Source of the DNA: Tyto alba
Taxonomy: Eukaryota; Chordata; Aves; Strigiformes; Tytonidae
Assembly: GCF_018691265.1 (NCBI RefSeq)
Contig: NW_024881329.1
Location: forward strand, 4,092,001 to 4,156,000
Length of the DNA: 64,000 nucleotides
Direction of reading: 5' to 3'
Below, in pieces: positions 35,416 through 47,863 of this stretch. Made by a program: the position numbers and the translations under genes. Within the stretch, counting starts at the first letter, position 1. Every line of letters begins with the position of its first letter. The notes below the pieces were generated by a model, which made no database searches, had not been told where the DNA came from, and saw only the letters and a list, made by a program, of their open reading frames with translations.

Positions 35416-38400
35416 GTGCTTAGAAACAGCTTCACAGCAGCGACTTCCATCTTCTCTTTTTCATTACAAAATGGCAGGAGAATTTTCCAATCATCTCTGT
35501 AGTAGAAAACAACATGGAAAATGCTAGGATTTCTGAAATAGTATCATCGCTGATTTTGGTAATGTAAATATTGATATTCAGGTCAATGGCCTTTTCCTTT
35601 CAGATATTTCTTCCTCCTGTGATTCCTGTGTCTGCAACATGAGAGCCACTTTATTTTGTCAGTCACAACTGTGTAATTACTTTCATTTGGGTTGAACAGC
35701 TGAGATAGTCTCTCGATTTAGCTACTTTGCCTTGGTAGAATAGCCTGAACTTGTGAGGGTGTATGAGTGAATCTAGCCTCTTATTTATGATTGGTTTTAC
35801 AAAGAAAAAACAACTTTTTTGTCTCTGTTCACCACTATTTAAAAATACACATATTACTGAGATGCGGGGAAAAAAACTGAAGGAGGTTCTGGCTGCAGCC
35901 ATTGTGTGAGGTTAAATAAGTAGCAAAGCAATATTGTTTTGACCTTCCACAGATCCCCTATGAAGTGCTTCAGTAATCAACCCAATAAAAACTTATTTCT
36001 TTTGTCTCAAAACAAAAGGTTAAATGAAATATTATTATTAGTATTACATGATGAGTCTTTATTAAGATGTGGGCTACTGCATATATTAAATTATGTTAAA
36101 ATATTATGTACAGTGGAAACAAATAATTGAGAATTCTTAATGAGTTTACTACAATTTTGATGCTTCGTGATGTCTCATACTCGGCATTAGATATTTTTGT
36201 GTACAGGTTGTATCCGATGTGTACTGTGGGCAATGCAATTTAAGCCAGATAGCCTAGAGTGTGCAGTGCTCTTGTAACTCCCTGCAACAACTACAACAAA
36301 GAGCTACCATGTAGTGTCATCAACTTATTGAGTATAAATGAAGTAGTGTAACATCAGCTGGTTTAATATATAAAGGTTCTTGTAAGTTTAACAGGCCAAC
36401 AGTAGAGAGGCAAGTAACCACAGGCAATATGATTATTTCTTCCCAGTATCACTGATTGTAGCCGTGCGTTTCCTTGTATAACTCAGAGCCATGAATGACA
36501 AAGCTCTGCAAATTATATATTTTTTTTTTATCTGAAAAGATTGCTCTTAACCAGATGCTGCAAAATAATAATATCCATGGCTTTCTGTGTGCACTAAACT
36601 ACAGCTCTGTTGTGTTCTGTCTTCAACTTCTTTAGAAAAGTTTAGTATGTCTGTAAGACAGTGCTGTACATTATACTTATCTGTGATCTCATTTGTGTCT
36701 AGTTACTTTCAAATTGCTTGGCCTTGAAACCATGTAACAAGGCAACTGCCTTCTAACTCAACAAGATTCAGAGAGTGAAGAACTAAATAAAGGTTCACTG
36801 TGATTTGATATGGGTATCAATATCAATTGGTATTTGATAACAATATCATCAAAGTTGGGGAACAATAGCCAGTTCTGACAAAATGGGAACTGGTTTTTAT
36901 ATTTTTCCTGCTTTCTCAACAGAGTATTTCAGTCCCTTCCAAAAATAATTTTGTCTTCCTTTCCACCCCTCCCACGCCTCCCATGTCCTTTGTGAAACTC
37001 TTCATACCCTGGTAACAGACATAAGTAAAAATAGAATTGTGAAAATATAAAGCAAAGGCAATTTAGGATGTACAAGAAATCACATGCACTTGCCTGACTT
37101 CAGCACAAACTTTTACAGCAAGGGTTATGTTCTTAGCAAGCATCATTGTGGGCAGACCACAAAGGAAATCTCTGATGCTACATCTGTTTGGCCCAACATA
37201 CCTTCAGTTCTGAAAACATCTGCATTATCTTTATTCTAGCTACAGCAATTTGTCTGGGTTCTAGACATGCTACGTATTGGACCATTTACCCTGAGAGAAG
37301 TTGGACAAATCTGAGCGTTGCACTGTAAAATCCTATTTGTTTAGCTATTCTGGATTGTCTTCAGTTTAGTAGGAAGCCAGTTTTTATTTTGTTTGTCAAA
37401 ATATGCTGAGGAATAGGGGGACAACTGGGAACTGAGTAGAGGGTCAGGGTGCTCGAAAACTTTGTTTTTATAGTGTACTTATCTTCCTTATCCTGTGTCC
37501 AGTCTTCCAGTATCACATAAATGCTTTGTAGAAGGCTGTTCTTGAAAACTCAGTTGTAAAATGATCCACCTTGAGTTACAGCAATATAGTCGGCATGCAG
37601 CAGTATAGATATTTGAGAGTTTGTACTTCAGGTGAGTTATGAAGCCAAACCCCTTGTGAGACTTGTGTTCCCTATCAGAAAAACGGCTTCCCAAACCTTC
37701 TGCGTTTCATGCCACGCTCCAGGCTGGGGGTGTGGAGCTGCCCACCCCTCAGGGAGGCTGCAGCTTTCTGACGGCTTCCCCCAGTTAGATGCTGTGCTCC
37801 GATGGCATGACGATGAAAACCTGCACAATTTTTTTCCTTGTTAAAACATTTCATATAATAGAAGGCTATTTTTATTATTAACTGAAGATACGAAAACATC
37901 AAAATCCTCCAAAGGCAATGTTATATTTTAAACTTTTTTGCATGTCTCTTAACAGTCCACAAACCAAGCTAAACCAGTCTATCTGTAGAGAAAGGAGGAT
38001 TTCTATAACTACATGAAAGGATTCCTGAGTTAAACCCATGACTTTTGAGAAGGGAGACATGAAAGATGCCATAAAATAAGATACAAATCCATTAAAAGAT
38101 GACTGTGGATTTAAAATCACATATTTTAAATTAAAAAAAAAGACCAGCCACAGATAGTTGGGAGAATACATAGTTGGGAGAGGAGCTTACAAATGATAAT
38201 TCAGCTTAAGATAATTCCCCTGGGGCTGTTTTCACATTCAGTAAAGAATAATCAAGATGTTTACTGGTTGAAGTGTTCACCGAAAGACTGAATTTGACAT
38301 TATTCTCACAGAGTATTCTTGCAGAGCAGTTTAAAAATGTGTAATCACTACTATTCCTATGGGAAGTCAGCCGCTGCATTCCTGTAGGTAGAGAACAGAA

Positions 38401-40972
38401 ATTACATTATGAGACATGGGCATTTAAATCAAAGAAGCTTGCATTTTTAAAATTAAACACTCAAAATGTACTATTCAATAGAATTCATAAATTGAATGTC
38501 TTCACAGAAATCATTTGCTGCTGACATTGAATTATTCAGTGCCTAGCTAACAGATGCATTTGATGGTATCTTACCTGTTGACGAGCATGGATAAGAGTTC
38601 AGTAGACACAAATCTTTCATAACCAGACTACTTGTTTGCCAAAAATTACTCAAATGCCTTTGACTGTTAAGACCAAAGAAGTTTTAAAAATCTAGCTTAC
38701 CTGCTATTTGTGATTCTCCTTGTTCTAGGTATATCTATTATTTCTGTATTCCTATTGCATTTAAAATTGTGAAGACCCTGGAGGTGAGGACTGGGGGATA
38801 GCTGAATTAATTTCATTTGTCTTGTCACTAGTTTCTAACTTTATTTTCACGAGTGGATGGGAATTCCAGAGGGCAAGGTCTAGTAGAGAATGTTTGTCCA
38901 TTAAAAATGTTATGGGAGCATTTATGTGAACACTAAGCTTGGCTGAAGCCCATTTAATAAAAGTTCAGTTTTGTAACTGGTTTGCTCTTCAAGTGTCGTC
39001 ATACTTTTCTGACACTTCTGGGCAGCTTTTACTGGTTTGCTCTTAAGATGATTTTTGTGAATCATTTATGGGCCAGGGCATATTTTGAGAGCCCCTGATA
39101 AATGAACCTAGTGATGACAAACAGCAGTTGCCAAGCTCTAGCAACTAATGAAAGGAAAAGCTGGGTAGTCCACATTATTTGAAATAATCAGTGATTCTGT
39201 TTATGTTCCTGGGTAAGGAGATCATGCATTTCCTATTACAAAATACACAGCGATGCAACCTAATCCCTTCCAATTTATCGCATCTAAAATGTTGCCCATT
39301 ATCAACTGTAATGGGCAGGGAATGACAGAATGTGTGAAAAGACGAGAATAACCTTGAGCCACAGCAAATTCTATACCCAAAGTGCCTGGAGGACTAACGA
39401 TGAAAGATTTCATTAGACTTAAATGCACTAATGAAATGGCTTAATATAGTTACGAGTCTCGTCCACCAGATTCTGTGACAAGGAACGCTTTTCAGTGCCT
39501 GAATGGAAAAAAATATTTCAGTTCACATGCACAACATATTATTAAAATCTGATGTGTTAAAGATAAAGTTCAAGTCTAAATAATGATTACTGCCAAAAGC
39601 TTCAGCCTTCTTTCTTAATATTTTAGCTCTGTCCTAAGTCAGAAATTTAAGATGACTGTAGAGAATTTAAATATGTTTGAAAACTGAGCTTGACTTCAAA
39701 TCAGTGTTAGGTTTACTGAGAAATGGGCATTTTGTAAAAGATATTATAGATCTGTGGCTCTCTCCTACTGAGTTTTCCTTCTTGTTAAACTCATTATGAA
39801 TAGACACCGCTGACCTTTTAACTCCGATAATATCAGCGTCCATGTACATTGGGAGGTCTGTGCCAGACATTATGGTCTTGATAATAAAATGTTCTACAAA
39901 TGAACAAAAGGAAAGTGTTATAAATAGGAAATTAGCACCACCTTTCCTCTGTCTTGTTGCTTTAATATTTCTGTTAACACTAAACCAATATGTAGAACAC
40001 CTTCCTGAGATGAAAAGGGGAACAAAGTTCTAACGGCTTTACTAAGGATTTTGTACAAAAATCATCAGCTTTCTAAGGACATATTTCTATCTAATTAGTA
40101 ATTGTTTTCCTCTTTTTGTCCTTTAATGAAGGAACTGTGTATTTCATAATAGCTATTAATCTTGTAAAACTTCATTACAAAACAAAAAAAGTTTTTATTT
40201 TTCTTGAAACATAAAACAACTAAAGCGTGCAACTGCTGACTTCCTTTTTTGTAAAGCCACCTGCTTTTTGTAACCAAAAATCTCAGCCTTGGTCCCAGAA
40301 ATCGTTGCTCTGGGGCGGCCCTGCAGGTCCCCTTGCAGGGCGGCGGCAGGCGGGTGCTGGCTGAAGCTGGTGACATTCACTGTGGCTGCCGGTGAGTGTG
40401 GGACTGGGGAATGAGCCACATCTTGGGAAACCCACTGAGGTTTTGGCTGGCTGTGTTGTGACAAGTGAATAGTATTGCAGGCAAATGTACCAATGGCTCC
40501 ATTATAATAGTCTGGAGCATTTATAAATATATAGCAACTTTCCAACCAAATTAGAATATCCGTAAAATTACCTGAAGTTCTTTAGCGTGCTTGTTTTCCA
40601 AATGACGTGAAATTCCAGTCCAGATTTCCAATGGACTAATGAAGAGATCAGATTTCCTCCAAATGACTTGTTGTAGGTTAAGTGTCCTAACAACAAAAGG
40701 AGGCAGGAAAAACTAATGTTTTCTAGTAATTTTATTCTGTCAGGATTTCTTTTATAATGTAGGTGTTCAATCCACTGTATTTCGTTGCTGAGGGGAGTGG
40801 GGGTGAGGTGTGTGTTATCCTCAGTTCTTATGATTTGAGGAACGCCTGCATCCACAACAGGTTACTTTTTCAGTGCACAATTAAAGCAAGCCTAGTTTAT
40901 ACCTACAAATAATGTATCTTTGTATGAATCTGTTAACCCTATTACCACTAGAATGGTTTTCTGATGTTGATG
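35416..40972 (+). other. KCNQ1: KCNQ1 intron 11, 35.4-41.0 kb
   Basis: This is mostly AT-rich intron without recognised repeats. The block 39200-39470 is non-repetitive and has many TAAT-type words (for example CATTAGACTTAAATGCACTAATG near 39412), so it is a candidate conserved element. A small GC-rich spot lies at 40308-40375. The open frames at 37632-37902 and 40095-40545 overlap on both strands and lack domain features. Confidence 0.5.
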
Positions 40973-41930
40973 GAATCAGAGATTGGTTTGGGTTGGAAGG
41001 GACCTTAAAGCCCACCCAGTCCCACCAGCCCAGGGGGCTCCCAGCCCCGTCCAACCTGGCCTTGAACCCTTCCAGGGAAGGGGCAGCCACAGCTGCTCTG
41101 GGCACCCTGGGCCAGCGCCTCACCCCCGGCACAGGGAAGAACTTCTTCCATATATCCAATCTAAATCTCCCCTCTTTCAGTTTAAAACCATTAACCCTTG
41201 ACTTATACCTACATCCCCTGATCCAGAGTCCCTCCCCACCTTTCCTGTCCCCCCTTTAAGCCCTGGGAGGCCGCTCGAAGGTCTCCCCGGAGCCTTCTCT
41301 TCTCCAGGCTGAACCCCCCCAGCTCTCTCAGCCCGGCCCCCCAGGGGAGCTGCTCCAGCCCCCCCAGCATCTCCGTGGCCTCCTCTGGCCCCGCTCGAGC
41401 AGCTCCGGGTCCTTCTGCTGTTGGGGGCCCCCGAGCTGGCCCCAGCACTGCAGGGGGGTCTCCCCAGAGCGGAGCAGAGGGGGACAATCCCCTCCCTGGC
41501 CCTGCTGCCCCCCCTGCTCTGGCTGCAGCCCAGGGCACGGGTGGGTTCTGGGCTGCGAGCGCACGGGGCTGCCTCACGAGCAGTTTTCCCCCCACCAACC
41601 CCCCCAGTCCCTCTCCTTGGGGCTGCTCTCCAGCCACCCCTCGAGGGCCCAGCCTGGGTTTGTGCTGGGGATTGCCCCGACCCACGGGCAGGACCTTGCC
41701 CTTGGCCTTGTTGAACCCCATGAGGCTCACACGGGCTCCCCTCTCCAGCCCGGCCCTCTGGATGCCATCCCTGCCCTCAGCGTGTCCCTGCACCACACAG
41801 CTCGGTGCTGTTGGCAAACTTGCTGAGGGTGCTCTTGATCCCACTGTCAGTGTCGCCAACAAGGTTGTTAAACAGCACCAGGCCTAACACCAACCCCTGA
41901 GGAACACCACTCGTCACTGCTCTCCACTTG
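40973..41930 (-). mobile_element. CR1 LINE, 5'-truncated, antisense to KCNQ1
   Basis: In + strand order the block starts with the reverse complement of the CR1 3' end (GAATCAGAGATTGGTTTGGG followed by TTGGAAGGGACC) and ends at CACTCGTCACTGCTCTCCACTTG. Only the last ~1 kb of the element remains, which is the usual 5' truncation. On the minus strand a frame of about 217 codons (41862 to 41209) retains CR1 reverse-transcriptase C-terminal motifs (LMGFNKAKGKVLPVGRGNP; LRELGGFSLEKRRLRGDL). It then shifts into the frame holding APSLEGFKARLDG. The endonuclease and catalytic RT core are missing, so the copy is inactive. It is unusually GC-rich, with C-runs of 5-8, compared with the flanking intron. 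Confidence 0.93.
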
Positions 41931-44900
41931 CTGAGTTGTTATATCCTCCTTCATCCTTCTGGATCATTCCTATGGGTTCTGACAATGTTATGGCATCACT
42001 GGCGGCTCTGGGACCTAATTCCGTGAGTTTAAGTCCACGGGAAATGTCATGTAGTATATGCTGTGTTTATATTGAGAAGGAAAATTGCTGGTAGCCAGTG
42101 CAGGCTGAAATGTTGTCTAGTATTGGAAGCAGTAATCTTTAGACTGATTTTACAGGCATACAAACTGCTTCAGTTTGGTTTTGAAAGTAATATGCTGATG
42201 GTTGTTGGAATCACTCAAATGGTGATTAGTGAGTCCCTTCAGATGTTGGTTATTATGACACTAATGGGTATGGTGAGCCTGAAGCTCAAAGCCTGAGGAG
42301 CTGTCAGGAGAGGAAAATAGCTTTGTTAACAAAGGGGCAGAACCCTTGTCTGCTGACCCTCTTGCTCATGCCCTCAGACAAGCTTTCTCCCAAAGTTAGG
42401 CAAAACCAAATGTGTAAAAATGAGGGATTTCAAGTGCAAAAGAGCTCAGGTCCTGCAAGCTCCACAGAAGCAAGCGGGGTCTCTGGAGCCAGCCCTGTCC
42501 CCAGCGTGAGGGCGGGCGGCCCTGCCGTCGGCGGCTCCAGAGGCCCCTTCCCGCTCGCTGCAGGGTGCAGGCACAGCCAAGGTATGTTGCTGCTCCCTGT
42601 AAGCACTCTCAGATGATGTCATTTCCCTCCACGCTTCTAAAAAAAGAAAAAAAAAAAAAAAAACAACCAGTATTCATGAAACTCTTGCTCTGGGGATGGT
42701 CATGTATCGAGTGGCTATCTGGCATCTAAACAGGCTGTTTGTCCCCTGAGGTTGCAGACAGACATTCTGTAACCAGAATTCAGAGATGTCACGAGTGGCT
42801 GAACAAACAAATATTGCCAGTTAATGGTTAAACTTTCAATTTACTAAAGCATTTGTTACCAGTTTGCGAAAGAGATCAAACAACTGTGAATCATAACCTT
42901 GGCTACTAATTAAATCCTTTATTCCCTTCCCTCATCGCAGAAGCATTTAATCTTGGGGAATCAGGACAGCCTGTTGTGCCGAATTAGATTTTACAGCATA
43001 AGCAGAAACAAGCTTACTGTAGGGTTTCCTGCTGGAGCTGGAAATGGGAAGGAATAAAATGAGAATATTAACTTTCCCTCCTGGCATGGAAGTTCATGTT
43101 ATCACTGAACAATGATTGATGTAAAATAGCTGCATTGGAAAATCATTTTGGTGGTGTAGCTTTGTTATTTCACTGAATGGTGAATATTACTTTTATTATC
43201 TGTCTGTCTTGCTTATAGATGAGACTCGTCACCCAGATAGAGAATGAGAGATTTGGTGTGTTTTACTGGTGACTGTCTGTCCCAAATAAAAATATTTTAC
43301 TCAGAAATAATGGACTGTGAAGAACACCCCAGAGGAAATGAGGCATAAACCAAAATACTACAAGCAGTTTTATTGCAATTGAGATTTATTTCTATTTGTC
43401 ATAAGATAGTTTTGTGTGCATTTATGTATGGGATGTACAGCTGCGTGACAGTTACACTTTCACACCCTTGATATTTAATAGAAGATTAAGTAGCACTTAT
43501 CTTTTTGGATCCCATCTCTGTGAAGCAGAACTTAAAAACCCCACACACCTTATTTCCTTCAGGTTTTGGGGAAGTTGTCCTTGTCCCTAGCAGCGGAGTG
43601 ATGCAGCAAGGGCTCGCAGAACAGGGATAGCATAAACTATTCGGCTGACTCCATTCACCGGGGCTTGATCCCAACAAGTAGCCGTCCCAGTTTGGCGGAG
43701 CAAATTTCTGGTTTTGTAACATGACCCATGCTGTTGCAGTCAGATCTGGGGGAGCAGGGGCCTGGAGAGAGTCTCTCTGAGACACCTCGGTCAGGTGTTA
43801 AGAGAGAAGGGCCGCCCTGTACAGATCCAGCTGCACATTCACCGATCGGTGCATAATTATTGAGGAACTGTCACTTCATATAAATGCACTTACAGCCTTG
43901 GTGATCTGTAGACCTGTGGTGGGAACCTGTATGTTATTAGTTTGAAAAACAACCATATTTTACACTATAGCTGGAAAAAGTAATCTTGCCTGTCATTGCT
44001 AAATCTGAACAATTTCTGTAACAGAAAAAAAAAGAAACACGTGAGAGGCAGTATCTAGAAGTAGCAAATGAGGGTGCTTTTTTGGTTCTGATTTGGGCTT
44101 TGCAGAAAGCTATTTTCCCACTAAAAAGTGTGAGTTTTCAGAAAGGGAATGCCCCAGCTACACTTGCCATGCTGTTCAGGAGACAGACATCCACCGTTTG
44201 CACATGTAGAACTTCTGTTTGTTGGGAGAAATTTGTCCTGAGGAAGTACATGAATACTCACTACAATTCCATGTTACATTTAACCGAAGAGTCTTGGGTG
44301 ATGCCATGCTATATCATATCAAAGATCCAAACATGTACAAAACTTAAAAATTACTTTTCCATCCCATAGTGAGTGTGAACACTGTCAAGTTCAGTACGGA
44401 CAGAAAGCACTGCCTAGTAATGTCTCCATATGCCTGTCTATCAGTATTACTACTAATAATTATATAAGGATAAAACATCTGGAATAGCTAACTCTGCCTT
44501 TACTGCTGCTTCCCCAAAGCCATCACTAGAAGTCTGTTTGGGCTAAGAGTTAGAAATACTAGATGTTCATGCATTTGAAAAGGAAACAAAGATTGTGTAA
44601 CAGCTTCATTCAAGCACATCTTGACAAGAGTAATAGAATGAGCAAGTAGGATAAATCATCAGCACAGCTTAAATGTTTGATTTGATATTTTAATGTTAAG
44701 AAGAAAAATACATTCTTTTTGCAAGCTTTGAAAAATTTAAAAGACCTGTTGCTTTTAATGAACTGTTTAAAAAATAATGTCACATACTATGAAAATCTGT
44801 TATTTTAAAGTACAAAGAGCAAATTCTTCTTTTTCAATCCTGTTTTCACTTCATATGCATGTACATGAAGAGGGGGATACATTTATTTAAAGAATTTCAG

Positions 44901-45094
44901 ATTATTTTGTCTTTATATACACTTGCAGTTTGGTTTTGGGATACATGTGTATCTAGATGTTGCATCCAGCTACTGCAAGATCATTTGGATTGTTTAGCAG
45001 TCGATGACTCAAATCTTTAGGGTGTTACTTAAAATATTTAAATATTTTTTGAAAAACTAATGAATGTAAATGAAGGAACGTATTGGCCAGGACT
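41931..45094 (+). other. KCNQ1: KCNQ1 intron 11, 41.9-45.1 kb
   Basis: A CpG- and GC-rich spot lies at about 42470-42565 and an A-rich run at 42639-42663. The segment 42760-43060 is repeat-free with several developmental-type motifs (for example GCTACTAATTAAATCC). No exon is recognised. The frame at 43486-43785 (minus) has no family features. Confidence 0.5.
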
Positions 45095-45117
45095 GGGGGG
45101 CGGTGGGGGGGGTGGGG
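45095..45117 (+). other. G-quadruplex-type G-rich tract 410 bp upstream of exon 12
   Basis: The tract reads G6-CGGT-G8-T-G4, enough for four GGG runs with short loops on the coding strand, so it could fold in both DNA and the KCNQ1 pre-mRNA. Such tracts in introns can influence splicing or polymerase progress. No functional evidence is visible. Confidence 0.7.
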
Positions 45118-45526
45118 TGTGGAAGCCCACAAAAACCCTACAAAAACCCCACAATCTGGATTTCTAGAGTAACTGTGTTTCAAAGCTGTGCATGGCTGAA
45201 TATGCAGAAACCCGATAGCTTTTTTTTTTTGATGGAAGTGAAACTGGGAAAGAGGTTTGCTTAGACATAGGAGGAGGTTATGTGGACACCTCTTTACTGT
45301 GAAATGTACGCAAAGCTAGCACAGGTCAGATAAAATCCTGGATTTTTATAGCCTTCTTGAAAGGTGGGGAAGGTCAACATAATAGTGTGTTGTGCTCCCA
45401 GGCTGAATCGCAACTACTTACATTACACATTCACGTGTTAGTGAAGCATTTACTGCAGACTGTTATATTTATTGTGTGGATGGAGATGCTCTTTCACCCC
45501 ACTCACCTTCCTCATTTTTCCCACAG
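45118..45526 (+). other. KCNQ1: End of KCNQ1 intron 11 with exon 12 acceptor
   Basis: The intron ends in a pyrimidine-rich tract (CCTTCCTCATTTTTCCCACAG, about 45506-45526). Nothing else is recognised. Confidence 0.8.
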
Positions 45527-45602
45527 GCTGCGAGAACACCACCGCGCTGCAATTAAGGTGATTCGTAGGATGCAGTATTTTGTGGCAAAGAAAAAGTTTC
45601 AG
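45527..45602 (+). CDS. KCNQ1: KCNQ1 coding exon equivalent to human exon 12 (helix B)
   Basis: This 76-bp exon is bounded by acceptor TTTTTCCCACAG and donor CAG|GTGAGT. Its first base completes a codon split by the intron (a CAG glutamine in mammals), and it ends on a complete codon. It encodes [18 protein letters not shown] followed by VAKKKFQ, about human residues 506-530. In the known structure this is helix B, which binds the calmodulin C-lobe together with helix A and contains a basic cluster linked to PIP2 and calmodulin regulation. The arginine equivalent to human R518, a well-known long-QT nonsense site, is CGT-encoded here. The one difference from the human protein as I recall it is alanine for T513. 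The length equals that of the human exon (c.1515-1590). The strong splice sites and near-identical protein leave little doubt. Confidence 0.97.
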
Positions 45603-47769
45603 GTGAGTTGTGAATAGAAAGCTCCTTTTCTAAATAAACCCTTTTATTCTCCTGATTCATTGTTTCTTTTAGAAACTTAAATGAATTGTGTTAGTCTCTC
45701 TTCAGTAATGGTGAGCTACACCCACTATTCTCTCCCTCCTTCAATAGGGTGGTTGTTTAGCAGCAGGCTAGTCAACTGTGGATGCACTGGAAATAGGCTA
45801 AACTCCTGAAATGTAGTCTGAATTAAAATGTTATTTTCTGCTAATGGACTTGACCCTTAACCCTCTGTTATCGCTGTCTCTTTCTCGCAGTGCAAACATT
45901 CTCATATGTCTCCATTAATTCTGAGCTGTATGTTACTGTCGTGCCGAGTCAGTAGGATTAGAGATTAAAATACTACCTCAGCCTTGTTTCTGTCTTTTAC
46001 TCAATGATAATGAAGTCCTGATAAGAAACTGGGGTGGAAATTTGTTAGCGTATTGGAAGGTTTCTCCTTCCTTTTCCCTTCTCCCCTCTGCATATGTAGG
46101 AGACCGCCTTCCCATTTTGTGAGATATCAGTTCTCTTTACTCCTCTAGCCCTCACTGAAACGTTTGCTGTGTGCCACTTTGCTTGCTGCGGTATTGCAAT
46201 ACTGTAAGCATTTAGCAGTAGCTAATCAACCTTGCTGAGTGGTCTGAATAAAATATTCTGAATGCAAACTTTCTAAGAATGTGGTTTCTAAATCAATTTC
46301 ATTAATCCAGTAAAAACACCTGTCAACAGCCTTCAGCCTGATTTAAATCAGGTGAGCATGTGTATCTGTAAGAATTATATTACTTAAAACTAATTAATAA
46401 GGGTCAATCTCTGGAAAACAGGCTTCCCAACTGAAAATGCAAACAAAGAGGTGGCCTTAACTGCCCATGTCCATTTTCATATGTGACCTCACCATTACTG
46501 CTTACAGTTGACTAAAAAGCTTTCCCACCCTCAATCTAGACCCCCCGTAAAGGGAGGGTGTCCTCCTTTTTCCTTCCAATTTGAAGGGTGCAACGTTTAG
46601 GATCAAAAAGGTGATGATGACCACCAACAGTCCAGGAGATCACTGTTTCTGTAAGGCGATGCTTGCTGCTGCTTCCTCATTGAAATTCAGAAAGCACTGC
46701 CTGAATTCTTTCACAATTTCTACTTTGAGTCTTTTTACTAAAATTCATGAGCTAATTTATGGCTAACGTTGCCTGAACTTTTCAGAAATTTGTTTCAGTT
46801 AGGTATAATGTATTCAGACTGTCACCATTTAGGCTGAAATCTCCCATGCCTGGGGTTCTCTTGGAGAAAGCGCTTTCAGAAAGTTTCTGCTAGCACATTT
46901 CACCTGTTATTTTTGTTAGACTGAAATTAAGAAGGCACAATGTCTGGACTACTTGAAAATAATATTTATAGTCATTTTGTTGAGAAGCTCCTTAACACTT
47001 GCTGGCCAGCACTTGTAACGTTGCCAGGGATGTGGCCCATTCCAGAGATGTGTCCACTGCTCTTGTGTGAATAAGTGCCTAAATGTGGCCAGTTCCATTA
47101 AACTTTAATTTATTCTCATTCTAAAACCTGATTGTGATCTTTTGCTCTGTGGTAATTGCTGAATCATTGCTCTCATAAATTTTAGATCATAAAATATTTG
47201 CCATGGTATTAACTAAACCGCTTAGAAACAAGAAATCTACACACTGTATCTACCTCCCAAGTGGTATTTGTCAAAAACAGATTTTGAAAATGCCTGAACA
47301 CTGTGTGCAACATTATCCACCTGGCAAATAAATGAAACTCCCCTGCGGCAGATGATTTGATAGAAGCTGAAAAGCATTTGACTGAATAGAATGGGACTAT
47401 TCAGTTCATACTTAAACTTGTTTGTACTCGGTATCCCAGTTGCTAATCTGGCTTCTCAGTTGTACTCTCACTTTCACATCTGCAAAAGACCTGGTCTTGG
47501 CCATCTACAAAATCCCTTAACAAGGTTGTCTCTCATCCTTCTTCAGCAGTCTTTCTTCTTCCTGAGCTATCAATATTAGCTGTTACTAAAGAACTAAAAA
47601 TGTCAGTTAGGCTGAGGTGAAATGTATCTTGAGTCACTCCTGCCTACAAGCGATACGCTGCTGTTTCTGTCAGAAGCAGAATCTCCCAGTAGGAACGTAC
47701 GGGGGATATCTGATACTCCTCCATAATTTCTGAATACAAGGTTATGACCGAGTTTAAAAATTTGGAGAG
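45603..47769 (+). other. KCNQ1: KCNQ1 intron 12, first part
   Basis: The intron begins with the GTGAGT donor. Reading through it adds four codons (VSCE) before a TAG stop. No repeat or gene is recognised. Confidence 0.6.
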
Positions 47770-47863
47770 CACCAGAGGTACAGTTTTCAAAAGCACCTAA
47801 GTAACTTAATGCACAAAGTCACCTTGAAATTCAAGCCACAAGGTGCTTTTGAAAATCTCTCCT
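47770..47863. repeat. Palindromic amniote MITE-like relic with 15-bp perfect arms
   Basis: TTTTCAAAAGCACCT at 47784-47798 and AGGTGCTTTTGAAAA at 47841-47855 are perfect inverted repeats, with a near-palindromic centre CTTGAAATTCAAG. The layout, including GAGAGCACC on the left and AAATCTCTCC on the right, matches a fossil repeat of reptiles and birds, in which 'TTTTCAAAAGTGCCTAAGTGACTTAGGAGC' is mirrored around 'CATTGAAAGTCAATG'. It is probably a non-autonomous DNA transposon; family not assigned. Confidence 0.65.

Noticed and set aside
41209..41862. Longest open frame in the window (217 codons, minus strand)
   Set aside because: It is the degenerate RT C-terminus of a 5'-truncated CR1 LINE, not a host gene.
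1..45526. Search for KCNQ1 exon 11 and for a KCNQ1OT1-like antisense gene
   Set aside because: No exon with the expected phase-2 donor before the exon 12 glutamine codon was recognised. No promoter-like antisense structure beyond the CpG patch and the LTR can be supported.
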